From Competibacter_A sp002352125 (GTDB lineage: Bacteria; Pseudomonadota; Gammaproteobacteria; Competibacterales; Competibacteraceae): 64,000 bases of DNA. Of this stretch, positions 54,776 through 63,957 are shown piece after piece; the first letter of the stretch is position 1, and the number at the start of each line of letters is the position of its first letter. The translations under genes were made by a program, and so were the position numbers. Under the pieces are notes generated by a model. That model made no database searches and had not been told where the DNA came from. It saw nothing but the letters and a program-made list of their open reading frames with translations. Where the stretch lies: NCBI GenBank assembly GCA_035441325.1, contig DAOROA010000007.1:1-64000 (forward strand), in the 5' to 3' direction.

Positions 54776-55903
54776 TTACGACAACGAGAGGGCCGGCGGT
54801 TCGGGCCGGCGGTTGAAACGGTAGAGAATGAGCACGGCCTTTTGTCCGGCCTTGCCGTAGCGGGCCATGCGCTGAAATTCCTGGTAGGGAATCGGCATGT
54901 TGATGGATTCGGTGACAGTTTGGTCCTTCTCGGTATCAACTAGAGGGTCATGAACGTAGATGTAGTGATCGTCGAAGCCGGTGACTACCACCCAATGCGG
55001 AAAACGCTCGCCGTAGATGCGGTAGGAGCTGATCAGCACCAGCGCGATACCGCCGGTTTCGAACTTCTGCCGCAATTCGTCTACCCCCAAGCTACCGCGC
55101 CGCAGAACGACCGGCAACTGACTCAGTTCCTCGATCCAATCCTCCTGAACCAGCCGCATCACTTCCTTTTTCTCCGGGCTGCGCACCGAGTCCACCAGGA
55201 AGACGGTGTCTTCGTTGACGTGGATCTCCAGATCGAAGCCACGCCGGTAAGCGGACAACGCCAGCCCATAAGGACCGCAACCGCCGTGGCCGGAGGTCAT
55301 GAAGATGGTGGTGGCCTCGCGCCACAGCCGCAGTTCCAGTTTACGGTCGAGTTCGATGGCCGGGTCCAGCGCTTTCATCGCCATCATCAGCGCGGCTGGG
55401 CCGCAAGTGAAATCGAGAGTCTGCTGGTAGTAGGGCACCTTGACCAGTTCGGCCCGCAAGTACGGGACCAAACGCTTTTCGAAGCGCAACGCATCCATGT
55501 GATCTTCGTAGTAATCCAGCACTTCCTCGAACTGGCGGTAGCCGTGGCGGCGAAACAGCGCCAGCGACGCCGGGTTATCGCGGCGGATTTCGAGTCGCAT
55601 CGATACACAGTCCCGTTCCAGCGCCGCACGCTCGGCTTCTTCCAGCAACCGGTTGCCGACACCATGCCGTCCGCATTCCGGACGAACCGCAATCGAATAA
55701 AGCCGAGCCATGGAGGTGCCGCGCGAGAACAGCAGCAGCACGTAACCGCGAATCTGGCCGTCGTTTTCGTCCAGCAACGTAACAGCATGGCCGCGAGTCA
55801 AGAGGTGGCGGAAACTGCGGCGAGTCAGGCGATCCGTCGCGAAACATAGCTGTTCGATGCCCAGCAAGGCCGGAATGTCGTCCAAGGTGGCATGGCGCAG
55901 CAT
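54776..55903 (-). CDS. GNAT acetyltransferase fused to a C39-like cysteine peptidase
   Basis: A 375-residue two-domain protein. The N-terminal GNAT domain (about 1-145) has the acetyl-CoA loop in VRPECGRHGVGNRLLEEA. The C-terminal papain-like C39 domain (about 155-365) has Cys167 (DFTCGPAAL), His303 (FPHWVVVTG) and Asp319 (VHDPL), so both active sites look intact. C39 domains usually cleave leader peptides at double-Gly sites. Fused to a GNAT and next to an ATP-grasp ligase, it may instead process or transfer acyl groups on a peptide or protein. There is no transporter domain. I chose the ATG at 55903. Confidence 0.87.
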   Translation of the reverse strand: MLRHATLDDIPALLGIEQLCFATDRLTRRSFRHLLTRGHAVTLLDENDGQIRGYVLLLFSRGTSMARLYSIAVRPECGRHGVGNRLLEEAERAALERDCVSMRLEIRRDNPASLALFRRHGYRQFEEVLDYYEDHMDALRFEKRLVPYLRAELVKVPYYQQTLDFTCGPAALMMAMKALDPAIELDRKLELRLWREATTIFMTSGHGGCGPYGLALSAYRRGFDLEIHVNEDTVFLVDSVRSPEKKEVMRLVQEDWIEELSQLPVVLRRGSLGVDELRQKFETGGIALVLISSYRIYGERFPHWVVVTGFDDHYIYVHDPLVDTEKDQTVTESINMPIPYQEFQRMARYGKAGQKAVLILYRFNRRPEPPALSLS

Positions 55904-56132
55904 AGGCGGATCAAGGAAAGGTTCGAATGGTGAACGAGACAAGGCGCGCGAAGATGGGTAAAACGGTTTGGAAAGAGGGGTTAGCGGCGCACGGTGCAAA
56001 GACTGGAAGTGGCCGCTGCGGGATCATCGCCGTTTGTCGGTGTGACAAGTCGCACTGCCAACGATGCTTCTACCGCGTCGACCTGCTGTTATTATCGCGC
56101 AGTACCAACCGCTATCGCCAGTGAAAATCATC

Positions 56133-57293
56133 ATGCCAAGCTTTTCTTCCCACCTGCTGGAGCGCATTCGCCAGTTGATCGCCACACCGTCGGTGAGCAG
56201 CGTATCGCCGCAATTTGACCAGAGCAATCGACCGGTCATCGACTTGTTAGCCGGCTGGTTGGAGGAGGCCGGTTTCGCGGTACGGATCGATCCCTTACCG
56301 GAGCGGCCGGACAAAGCCAATTTGGTCGCCACACTCGGCGATGGGCCGGGCGGCTTGGTGTTGGCCGGGCATACCGACACCGTACCGTTCGACGCTGGGC
56401 GCTGGCGTTACGATCCCTTTGCTGGAGCGATCGCCGACGAGCGGATTTACGGGCTCGGCTCGGCGGATATGAAGTCTTTTCTGGCGCTGGCCATTGAAGC
56501 GGCGCGCGAGTTCTCGGTGCGAGACTTGCGACAGCCGCTGGTCGTGCTGGCCACGGCAGACGAAGAAAGCAGCATGAGCGGCGCGCGCGCGCTGGCGGCA
56601 GCGAATCGGCCACTGGGGCGGCATGCGGTGATCGGCGAGCCGACCGGTTTGAAGCCGATCCGGATGCACAAAGGCATTTTGATGGAAGCGATCCGGCTGG
56701 AAGGTCGCTCCGGGCATTCCAGTAATCCGGCTCTGGGCGCCAGCGCACTAGAAGGCATGCATCAAGTCATCGGCGAGTTGTTGCGCTGGCGGGCGGAATT
56801 GCAGGCACGCTATCGCAATCCGCTGTTTGAGGTGGACGTGCCGACGCTCAATTTGGGACGCATTCACGGCGGCGACAATCCCAACCGGATTTGCGCAGAT
56901 TGCGAGCTGCACATCGACGTTCGGCCGCTACCGGGCATGGCGCTAGCGGAGTTGCGCGACGCGCTGCACCAGCGGTTGGAACGTCTGTTGTCGGGCGGCG
57001 GTTTAAAGCTAAGTTTCGAGCCGCTGTTTCCGGGGATCGAGGCGCTGGAAACCCCGGCAACGGCGGCCATCGTGCGGGCAGCCGAGGATCTGACCGGCGT
57101 GCCGGCAGGCGTGGTGGGTTTTGGCACCGAGGGGCCGTACCTGAATGCCTTGGGCATGGAAACGGTCATCATCGGTCCCGGCAGCGTGGATTGCGCCCAT
57201 CAGCCGGACGAGTTTTTGCCGTTGGCGACGCTGCAACCGACGCTGGATTTGTTGCGGGGGTTGATCGGACGGTTTTGCGTCAAATCTCGATGA
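56133..57293 (+). CDS. argE: Acetylornithine deacetylase
   Basis: A 386-residue M20-family metallohydrolase that removes the acetyl group from N-acetylornithine in arginine synthesis. LAGHTDTVPFD and GLGSADMKSFLA carry the zinc ligands and catalytic Asp. ATADEESSMSGAR has the catalytic Glu-Glu pair. VIGEPTGLKP and GFGTEGPYLNALG are typical of ArgE. I chose the ATG at 56133. The stop overlaps the AEC transporter start (ATGA). Confidence 0.94.
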   Translation: MPSFSSHLLERIRQLIATPSVSSVSPQFDQSNRPVIDLLAGWLEEAGFAVRIDPLPERPDKANLVATLGDGPGGLVLAGHTDTVPFDAGRWRYDPFAGAIADERIYGLGSADMKSFLALAIEAAREFSVRDLRQPLVVLATADEESSMSGARALAAANRPLGRHAVIGEPTGLKPIRMHKGILMEAIRLEGRSGHSSNPALGASALEGMHQVIGELLRWRAELQARYRNPLFEVDVPTLNLGRIHGGDNPNRICADCELHIDVRPLPGMALAELRDALHQRLERLLSGGGLKLSFEPLFPGIEALETPATAAIVRAAEDLTGVPAGVVGFGTEGPYLNALGMETVIIGPGSVDCAHQPDEFLPLATLQPTLDLLRGLIGRFCVKSR

Positions 57294-58207
57294 ACAATTT
57301 GCTGCTTATCCTGGGGGCGCTGGGGCCGATCTTCGCGCTGATCCTGCTGGGTCATGGGCTGAAGCGACTGCAATTTCCTGGCGACGGTTTCTGGCCGGCG
57401 GCCGAACGCTTCACTTATTTCGTCCTGTTTCCGGCCCTGCTGGTCCGTCATCTGGCGCTGGCCCGGCTAGGCGATTACGCGGTGGGATCGGTAGCGGTGG
57501 CGAGCGTTGCGCTGCTGCTGAGCATGACGGCGATCGTCTATGCGCTTCGACCGTGGTTGAAGGTGGATGGGCCGGCGTTTACCTCGGTTTACCAAGGCGT
57601 GATTCGCTTCAACACTTATGTTGGGTTAGCGGTCGTGCTGGCAGTATTCCACGCCCCCGGCGGGACGGTGGCGGCGCTGGTGATGGCAATCATGATTCCG
57701 GCGATCAATGTGCTATGTGTACTGGTATTGAATGCCCATATTGGCGGGTCGGCAACCGTCGGCAGAGTGTTGCGGGGGCTGATCACCAATCCGCTGATTC
57801 TGGCTTGCTCGGTGGGCATCGGATTGAATGCGGGCGGGATCGGGTTGCCGTGGGGATCGGCGGCAGTGCTGGAGATTCTGTCGCGGGCGGCGCTGCCGCT
57901 GGGGTTGCTGGCGGTGGGGGCGGGATTGCGGATCGACGCGCTGGCCCGTCCGGGATTGCTGGCCGGGACTGGCGCGTTGAAATTATTGGTGGCACCAATG
58001 CTGGCCGGGGTTTTTTGCTGGCTGGTGGAACCCGGACGGCTGGAAACGGCGGTGTTGGTCACGTTCGCGGCCCTGCCGAGCGCCTCGACGGCTTACATTC
58101 TCGCCCGGCAACTGGGCGGCGACGCGCCGCTGATCGCGGCCATCGTCACGGTGGAAACAGCGCTGGCGATGGTGACCCTGCCCTTAGTGCTGGTGTGGGT
58201 GGTATGA
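57290..58207 (+). CDS. AEC (auxin efflux carrier) family transporter
   Basis: A 305-residue inner-membrane protein with about ten predicted helices in two halves. Family features include the glycine-rich ILLGHGLKRL near the N-terminus and LPSASTAYILARQLGG near the C-terminus. Bacterial members export or import small organic acids such as malate or malonate. Translational coupling to argE suggests a link to amino-acid or carboxylate metabolism, but the substrate is unknown. Confidence 0.86.
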   Translation: MNNLLLILGALGPIFALILLGHGLKRLQFPGDGFWPAAERFTYFVLFPALLVRHLALARLGDYAVGSVAVASVALLLSMTAIVYALRPWLKVDGPAFTSVYQGVIRFNTYVGLAVVLAVFHAPGGTVAALVMAIMIPAINVLCVLVLNAHIGGSATVGRVLRGLITNPLILACSVGIGLNAGGIGLPWGSAAVLEILSRAALPLGLLAVGAGLRIDALARPGLLAGTGALKLLVAPMLAGVFCWLVEPGRLETAVLVTFAALPSASTAYILARQLGGDAPLIAAIVTVETALAMVTLPLVLVWVV

Positions 58208-58235
58208 GAATGGCGAAAGCGGCGTGGAAGCCGAA

Positions 58236-59048
58236 TTACTGGGGTGGCTGTGGAGTTGCTGGGGCTGGGGGTGTGGATGGAGCGGCAGCCGGTTTCCGAT
58301 AATCTTCGATCCAGGGGCTGATGCTGATGAAGCCTGCCGGCATTCCATCTGTTGGGGACAACACCATCACGATATCTTTGTTTTTGCCCTTAAGCGGTAG
58401 GTAAAGATAATCCTCCAGACGGCCTCCTTGTCGCGTGATGAACCGCTCGACGGCCTGCTTGGCTTGTGCGTCGAGGGTTGTAATCTGCTGGATGTCGATA
58501 CTACGGGATTTTAGTTGTTGCAGATCGGGCCGGTATGGTTCATAGAGTTCGGGACGAAATTCGATATCTTTCTCTCGACCCGACAAGACAGCGAACATAA
58601 TATCTTGTCGTGCCTTGGGGTCTTCGGGAAAATGAGCCTGCGCAAAGAAGGGGTGGATATCGACAGCATGCTTGAGTTCCGGGTGTTGAAGTTTGACCAG
58701 GTCGATTTCCGATGCGGGTATGGTGGTGAACCGGTCAACTGCGAAGACTACAAAAAGGGGGCGTTGATGATAAATGATGGTTCCGCCATATAGCAATGCA
58801 CCTAGTTGCATCAGAATGATACAACCCATATCGAATCTCAGGCCAGGTTTTCCAGGTTTGAAGAGAATCAGGGTGAGCAGTGGGCCTAGCACCAGATCGA
58901 CGCTGATCAGGACTTTCAAGACAATCCAGCCGCCATCTACCTCAAAGTAGGGATTTGGGTACCAGGCGAGCAGCATGATACCGAGGAAGATCAGGAAGAT
59001 AATCGTACTGGCAACAAGATGAATGGCGAAGGCACGCAATTTGGTCAT
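58236..59048 (-). CDS. tfpZ: TfpX/TfpZ family type IV pilin accessory protein
   Basis: A 270-residue inner-membrane protein. Three membrane helices (about 6-28, 42-62 and 75-95) surround the conserved PNPYFEVDGGWIVLKVL and VDLVLGPLLTLILFKPGKPG. A soluble domain and a Pro-rich tail follow. TfpZ-type genes are normally found next to a type IV pilin gene and assist that pilin. No pilin gene is visible within this window, which is unusual. It is divergent from the first AT-rich TMTC-like gene across 78 bases. Confidence 0.82.
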   Translation of the reverse strand: MTKLRAFAIHLVASTIIFLIFLGIMLLAWYPNPYFEVDGGWIVLKVLISVDLVLGPLLTLILFKPGKPGLRFDMGCIILMQLGALLYGGTIIYHQRPLFVVFAVDRFTTIPASEIDLVKLQHPELKHAVDIHPFFAQAHFPEDPKARQDIMFAVLSGREKDIEFRPELYEPYRPDLQQLKSRSIDIQQITTLDAQAKQAVERFITRQGGRLEDYLYLPLKGKNKDIVMVLSPTDGMPAGFISISPWIEDYRKPAAAPSTPPAPATPQPPQ

Positions 59049-59126
59049 GGTTGAATATTCTCCATAATCTTTAACAAAGAGATACTTAATGTGATTTTAT
59101 CAGCTTGCGACGATCAGAGAAAAAAG

Positions 59127-60911
59127 ATGAATCAGCAAATAAAAATATTCTGGTTTAAGATCACTATAGTGATATTGGTTTTGTTTGGTATTACATTGAT
59201 TGCATATAAAGATGCCTTAAAGGGTGGGCTGGTATGGGACGCTGGCGGCTATCTTATCGATAATCCGTATATCATGGCTTTGAGTTGGGATAATATAAAA
59301 TGGATGTTTAGTACTTTTTATATGTATAACTGGCATCCATTGACTTGGTTATCTTATGCGTTAGATTATTGGCTTTATGGAGCTATTTGGGGAGTTGCGC
59401 TGACAAATATTATTTTGCATTGTGTTAATACGATATTGGTATTTATATTTGCGTTGTTTTTGATTTGTGCTCATCGTCAACAAGGCACTTTATTCAAGGA
59501 TATAAACAATCAAGACTTTGTTTCCGCACTGGTTGCAGCGCTGTTGTTTGGTATTCATCCTCAGCATGTAGAGTCGGTTGCTTGGTTAGCAGAGCGCAAG
59601 GATGTTCTATGTCTTTTTTTTGTATTGTTAACGTTTATCTTTTATATGGTTTATGCACGACTTGAGGTAAGCCGTAAACGGATTATTTATTATTGGGTAA
59701 CACTAGCGTGTTTTGTAATGGCGTTGCTATCAAAACCAATGGCAGTGACAATACCATTTTTGTTAATTTTGGGGGATTTTTATCCATTAAAAAGAGTTTC
59801 TTTAAAAGATATTGGCAATATTTCAAGAATCAATTGGTCATTAATCAAAAAATTATTCCTCGATAAATTGCCTTTTGTTTTTCTTTCATTAGTATTGATG
59901 GCTATAACGCTTTTTGCGCAGACAACAGCCATTAATCCGTTAGATAAGTTTGGGTTTCAAATTAGATTACTTAATGCTGTAAGAAGTTATTTCTTTTATA
60001 TTTCCAAGATGCTTTTTCCAATCAACTTATTGCCTTTGTATACCGATTTTCCAAATACGAATGATCTGTCAAATTTTATATATATAGCAGGGTTTTTATT
60101 GATTACTGCTTTATTTTTATATCTTTGGCATACAGGTAGGCAGTATTGGTTAACAGCATGGCTGTTTTACGTAATTGCGCTTCTGCCAGTGATTGGTATA
60201 GTAAAAGTTGGAGTACAATCATTAGCGGACCGGTACGCCTATCTGCCAACAATCCCTTTTTATGTGTTGATTGGATGTGGATTTACAGTGCTGGTACTTA
60301 AAATTAAGTATTTGTTTTTGAGAATTATAGCCATATCAAGTATGATAGTTATTTTTTTAAGTCTATTTTTTATGACTGTTAGTCAAGTGATAGTTTGGCA
60401 GAATGAGTTGTACTTGTGGAGCTATATAGCTAAGATTATACCTAATCATGGCCCAGCTAATACAGGGCTTGGAAATTATTATTTTAATCAAGGTGATTAT
60501 GAAAAAGCGGTTGAGCATTATCAAAACGCTGGAAATTCAGGTGGATTAATAGTTTATTCCATCCCTCCTTGGGCAATTTCGTATTTGAAGTTAAACAAAT
60601 TGAATGAGGCACTGCTGCTTTATAAGTATGCGTTGGAAAAAAAATCTGATGTGGGAATCTCTAATAGCTGCATTTATTATAATATTGGGCTTATTTATGC
60701 TAGACAAGGCTTGCTGGATTATGCAAAACAATCTTTGCTATTGGTAGGCACGGATAGCCCGGATGATTTTTTTAAAGCGCATCAAATTTTATTAAAAATT
60801 GAAAATTTTGATGCAGACCGGGCTGGGAAGGCAGACGAATCATTTTCTATTTACCAGTATTGTGAAAAATATCGTGTTTATAGTGCTAGCAATATTTATG
60901 GAGATTATTAA
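59127..60911 (+). CDS. TMTC-like GT-C glycosyltransferase/TPR membrane protein (copy 1)
   Basis: A 594-residue protein with about ten or more membrane helices and a C-terminal TPR region (from about 440, including LGNYYFNQGDYEKAVEHYQ). It resembles the bacterial relatives of the TMTC O-mannosyltransferases. HPQHVESVAWLAERKDVL and LSKPMAVTIPFLLILGDFYP are diagnostic of the group. In the first periplasmic loop it reads Trp-Asp38-Ala39 where the second copy has Trp-Asp-Asp. The gene is very AT-rich compared with the rest of the window. The ATG at 59127 was chosen. It probably glycosylates a surface protein such as pilin (inference). Confidence 0.78.
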   Translation: MNQQIKIFWFKITIVILVLFGITLIAYKDALKGGLVWDAGGYLIDNPYIMALSWDNIKWMFSTFYMYNWHPLTWLSYALDYWLYGAIWGVALTNIILHCVNTILVFIFALFLICAHRQQGTLFKDINNQDFVSALVAALLFGIHPQHVESVAWLAERKDVLCLFFVLLTFIFYMVYARLEVSRKRIIYYWVTLACFVMALLSKPMAVTIPFLLILGDFYPLKRVSLKDIGNISRINWSLIKKLFLDKLPFVFLSLVLMAITLFAQTTAINPLDKFGFQIRLLNAVRSYFFYISKMLFPINLLPLYTDFPNTNDLSNFIYIAGFLLITALFLYLWHTGRQYWLTAWLFYVIALLPVIGIVKVGVQSLADRYAYLPTIPFYVLIGCGFTVLVLKIKYLFLRIIAISSMIVIFLSLFFMTVSQVIVWQNELYLWSYIAKIIPNHGPANTGLGNYYFNQGDYEKAVEHYQNAGNSGGLIVYSIPPWAISYLKLNKLNEALLLYKYALEKKSDVGISNSCIYYNIGLIYARQGLLDYAKQSLLLVGTDSPDDFFKAHQILLKIENFDADRAGKADESFSIYQYCEKYRVYSASNIYGDY

Positions 60912-61053
60912 CCATTGGTGCTGGTTTTTCTATTGCAGCAAACTCAAGTGCTTACGGGACTCATTCTGATAGTGCCAAACGATCAGCTCTCATGAAAATC
61001 AATGGCTTACTGAATAAAACTAGCACCATTGGTTCAGTATAAGTCTCGTAAGC
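60910..61053. repeat. Interleaved inverted repeats between convergent AT-rich genes
   Basis: Segment A (60910-60928) pairs with A' (61016-61034) at 17 of 19 positions. Segment B (60950-60969) pairs with B' (61034-61053) at 17 of 20. The order is A, B, A', B', so the two helices would cross and form a pseudoknot rather than nest. It fills most of the 191-base gap between the two convergent genes. It may be a bidirectional terminator, a structured RNA or the remains of a small mobile element. Confidence 0.6.
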
Positions 61054-61102
61054 AATTGCATTTTTTCCATAAACAAACTAGTATAAAAGGTTAATGACCA
61101 TC

Positions 61103-62101
61103 TCAAGTTTCTTTTAATGAGCTTGTTAACTTACAAGGGCAGGTGGTGAGAGGTAAACGAATTTTTAACAAAATTAATCCACCAGGTAATGTAGCGCTCC
61201 AAAGTACAAGCAGATACAACAGGGAGAGTAATACACCCTGTTCGTAATTTGCTCCGGCTCCAAGTAATAAGGCAACCAATGTGCCTTCCCGCAACCCTAA
61301 TCCTCCAAGAGAAATTGGAATATTTGTTGCTAGCATCACAAAAGGAATAATGACAAAATAAGCGGCAATAGGCACATTCAAATCTAAGCTATAGCCTAAT
61401 AGAGCGTAAACGCCGATCACTAATATTTGCAGTAGAAGAGAAAGCAGCATTCCGTTCAGTAATAACTTAGGTGCTTGGCGATAAACATGGAAGATTTCAA
61501 AAATATCGATCAAAATTCTGTATAAGCGGTCTTGTCGGCTAATTTGCTGACGTTTACGTAACCAGTTTAATAGGGTTGGAGAAAACAATAGCCATCCGCC
61601 AAATAGAATGGCCAAAATCGCGCCACAAAGAAGTAGTATATTGCTTCTGTCTAGCGGAAAAGTATCCTGCAATAATACGGTTAGCAGTCCAGTGAGCAGC
61701 AATACTAGCAACCCCAAGACACGATCTACAAAAGTCGAGGATAGTAATTGTCTGACTTGGTAGCCACGCATCGATAAATAGGCTGTTCTGACTACATCAC
61801 CGCCAAAACCAGTTGGTAAAAAGTTATTGGAAAACAATCCTAAATAATAGGCAGGAAAAATATCACGATAATTACATTGTGGGTCAGTATGTCGTAACAA
61901 CAGCCACCAACGCAGGCTGCTACACAGAAAAGCGAGCAGATGCAAGACGATAGCAGCTAATAGTAAAAATGGGTGAATATGATGTAGAAGTTCTCGTCCT
62001 TCTTGGAAATTGAGCCGAAATATTAATAAATAAAGTAATCCGCTAGTGAGAGCGATTTTGCCCCCTAATGCTGCCTGTTTAATCCAGTTATTTCTGTTCA
62101 T
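61103..62101 (-). CDS. Flippase-like membrane protein (LPG synthase TM / UPF0104 family)
   Basis: A 332-residue protein with about eight membrane helices. FSNNFLPTGFGGDVVRTAYL is the hallmark of the lysylphosphatidylglycerol-synthase TM/AglD/UPF0104 family. There is no catalytic LPG-synthase domain. ISLGGLGLREG is also conserved. Members are thought to flip or handle lipid-linked substrates. The ATG overlaps the stop of the TMTC-like gene upstream (ATGA), so the two are translated together. AT-rich like its partner. Confidence 0.82.
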   Translation of the reverse strand: MNRNNWIKQAALGGKIALTSGLLYLLIFRLNFQEGRELLHHIHPFLLLAAIVLHLLAFLCSSLRWWLLLRHTDPQCNYRDIFPAYYLGLFSNNFLPTGFGGDVVRTAYLSMRGYQVRQLLSSTFVDRVLGLLVLLLTGLLTVLLQDTFPLDRSNILLLCGAILAILFGGWLLFSPTLLNWLRKRQQISRQDRLYRILIDIFEIFHVYRQAPKLLLNGMLLSLLLQILVIGVYALLGYSLDLNVPIAAYFVIIPFVMLATNIPISLGGLGLREGTLVALLLGAGANYEQGVLLSLLYLLVLWSATLPGGLILLKIRLPLTTCPCKLTSSLKET

Positions 62102-63957
62102 GGCGTAAACTTTTGTTGATTCGCACAGAAGGAATAACCCTGCTTAGCTAACAGATTATCCAATTTGGCTTGTTCCAAATTTGTTGCGCTAAGTGTTGCG
62201 GTCTGAAGTAGTTTCATTTTTTCCAGTTCAGGGCTTGCTATTGATGCCTTATCGAGCATTGCGATTTGGATGGATAGCGCTTGGGTTTTAGCAAATTCTG
62301 AACTATTCACTGGTATTGTTTCAAATACCTTTCGTGCTTCGGCAAATAAACTTTTTTTGGTGTATATCCAACCCATATTGTAGCGAATACAGTCATCCCG
62401 AACATTACGTAAACTGGGGTCTACTTCCAGCGCGTTTTTATAGGCTTCGAGTGCTTCGTCAGGCCGGTCAAGTCTTATCAGAATTTCTCCGAGAAAGCCT
62501 TGCTCCCGTCGCCAAGGATAACCGTGCAGCATGGCAAGCTGAACATGTTCTAATGATTTTTTGTAGTTCTGATAATGAAAATAGTGGGCGGCTAGATTAT
62601 GTTGAGCAAAACTACTAGCAGGGTTAATCTTGATAACATAGTTCCATAGAACCAATCCATGTTTCCAAACCTGTAACTGGTTGTGGCTAATATTGAATAA
62701 TGTTGAGAAGACAATAGCGATACCCGAAATAATGCAGAATTTAATGATAGTGACGAATTTATTACGTGGCATATAATAAAGGTAGGCTATTCCAGAGCCG
62801 ACTAGAATATAAAATGGAAGCGTAGGCAGATAAGCATATCGGTCAGCTGCGGATTGTATGCCTACTTGAATAATGCCAATGACTGGCGAAAGCGTGACTA
62901 AGTAAAATAACCAGATAATAAGTAAATAGTGTTTTTTCTTTTGTTGCCAATAGTAAATTGATACGGTAGTTACCAAAATGAATCCAATGATTAAAATGGA
63001 AATTTTTAACCAGTTCGGATTATGGATTAGATATTCAGGAAATGGGTAAAGCGGTGAGAGTGCTATTGGCAGGAAGAATTTTGATATATATAAAAATACG
63101 CTATTAATAGCGTTAATAACCCTAAAGAATAGACCAAATTGTTCAATGGATATAATTGCTTTCGTTTGAGCAAATAATGTTAAAACAATTGAGGCAATGG
63201 TTAGTAAAATAAAAGGGACTTTCTCTATTAATATTTGATTCCATGAAATAGTTAAAATCTGCGCATCTAAAGGCTTTAGCAAATATGTGCGTCGTAGAGG
63301 GTAGATATCTAACAAGAATAGGATTACAGGTAGAGTTACCGCCATCGGTTTGGACATCAATGCTAGTATAAAAAATACAATCGTAGCTAGAAACCAATAT
63401 CGTCTTGTAGCTGTTGCCTTCGTGTAAAATATGTAGAAAAATACTGTAAATAGAAGGAAAAATTGACAAAGTACATCTTTACGCTCAGAAATCCAGGCTA
63501 CCGATTCGACATGCTGTGGGTGAATGCTAAATAATAGAGCTGCGATAAAAGCAGCAAAAAATTTTGACTTGTCGAATGGACGGATTATAGCGTTCTGTAA
63601 GCCGTGTCCAGCTATATTAAGCAGAAGAATAGTTAGAAAGAAAACACCAATACTGTTGAATCCGTGTAGAATGATGTTGGTTAAGTGAAACCCCCAAGGA
63701 TTTAAACTACCTTGCCAAGTGTAATTTACGGCAAAAGATAGCCACGTTAGTGGATGCCAGTTTGCAACATCAAAAGTAGTGAACATCCATTGGATGTTGC
63801 TCCAGCTTAGATTTTGGATGTGGGTATTATTACCCAGATAATGAAAATCATCCCACATAAAATCATAATCGGTGCTGGGATAATACACTGCAAAAGTGGC
63901 CAGCATGATTAAGGAGATTGCAGTTAGTATTGCAAATGAAACAAGGTATTTTTTCAT
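62098..63957 (-). CDS. TMTC-like GT-C glycosyltransferase/TPR membrane protein (copy 2)
   Basis: A 619-residue paralogue of the protein encoded at 59127-60911, with the same layout: N-terminal helix, first periplasmic loop with Trp35-Asp36-Asp37, HPQHVESVAWISERKDVL, many membrane helices and a C-terminal TPR region (from about 455). The Asp-Asp pair expected for GT-C catalysis is present here. It is coupled to the flippase-like gene, which suggests the pair uses a lipid-linked sugar donor. The start lies 43 bases from the window end. Low G+C suggests transfer from another source. Confidence 0.78.
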   Translation of the reverse strand: MKKYLVSFAILTAISLIMLATFAVYYPSTDYDFMWDDFHYLGNNTHIQNLSWSNIQWMFTTFDVANWHPLTWLSFAVNYTWQGSLNPWGFHLTNIILHGFNSIGVFFLTILLLNIAGHGLQNAIIRPFDKSKFFAAFIAALLFSIHPQHVESVAWISERKDVLCQFFLLFTVFFYIFYTKATATRRYWFLATIVFFILALMSKPMAVTLPVILFLLDIYPLRRTYLLKPLDAQILTISWNQILIEKVPFILLTIASIVLTLFAQTKAIISIEQFGLFFRVINAINSVFLYISKFFLPIALSPLYPFPEYLIHNPNWLKISILIIGFILVTTVSIYYWQQKKKHYLLIIWLFYLVTLSPVIGIIQVGIQSAADRYAYLPTLPFYILVGSGIAYLYYMPRNKFVTIIKFCIISGIAIVFSTLFNISHNQLQVWKHGLVLWNYVIKINPASSFAQHNLAAHYFHYQNYKKSLEHVQLAMLHGYPWRREQGFLGEILIRLDRPDEALEAYKNALEVDPSLRNVRDDCIRYNMGWIYTKKSLFAEARKVFETIPVNSSEFAKTQALSIQIAMLDKASIASPELEKMKLLQTATLSATNLEQAKLDNLLAKQGYSFCANQQKFTP

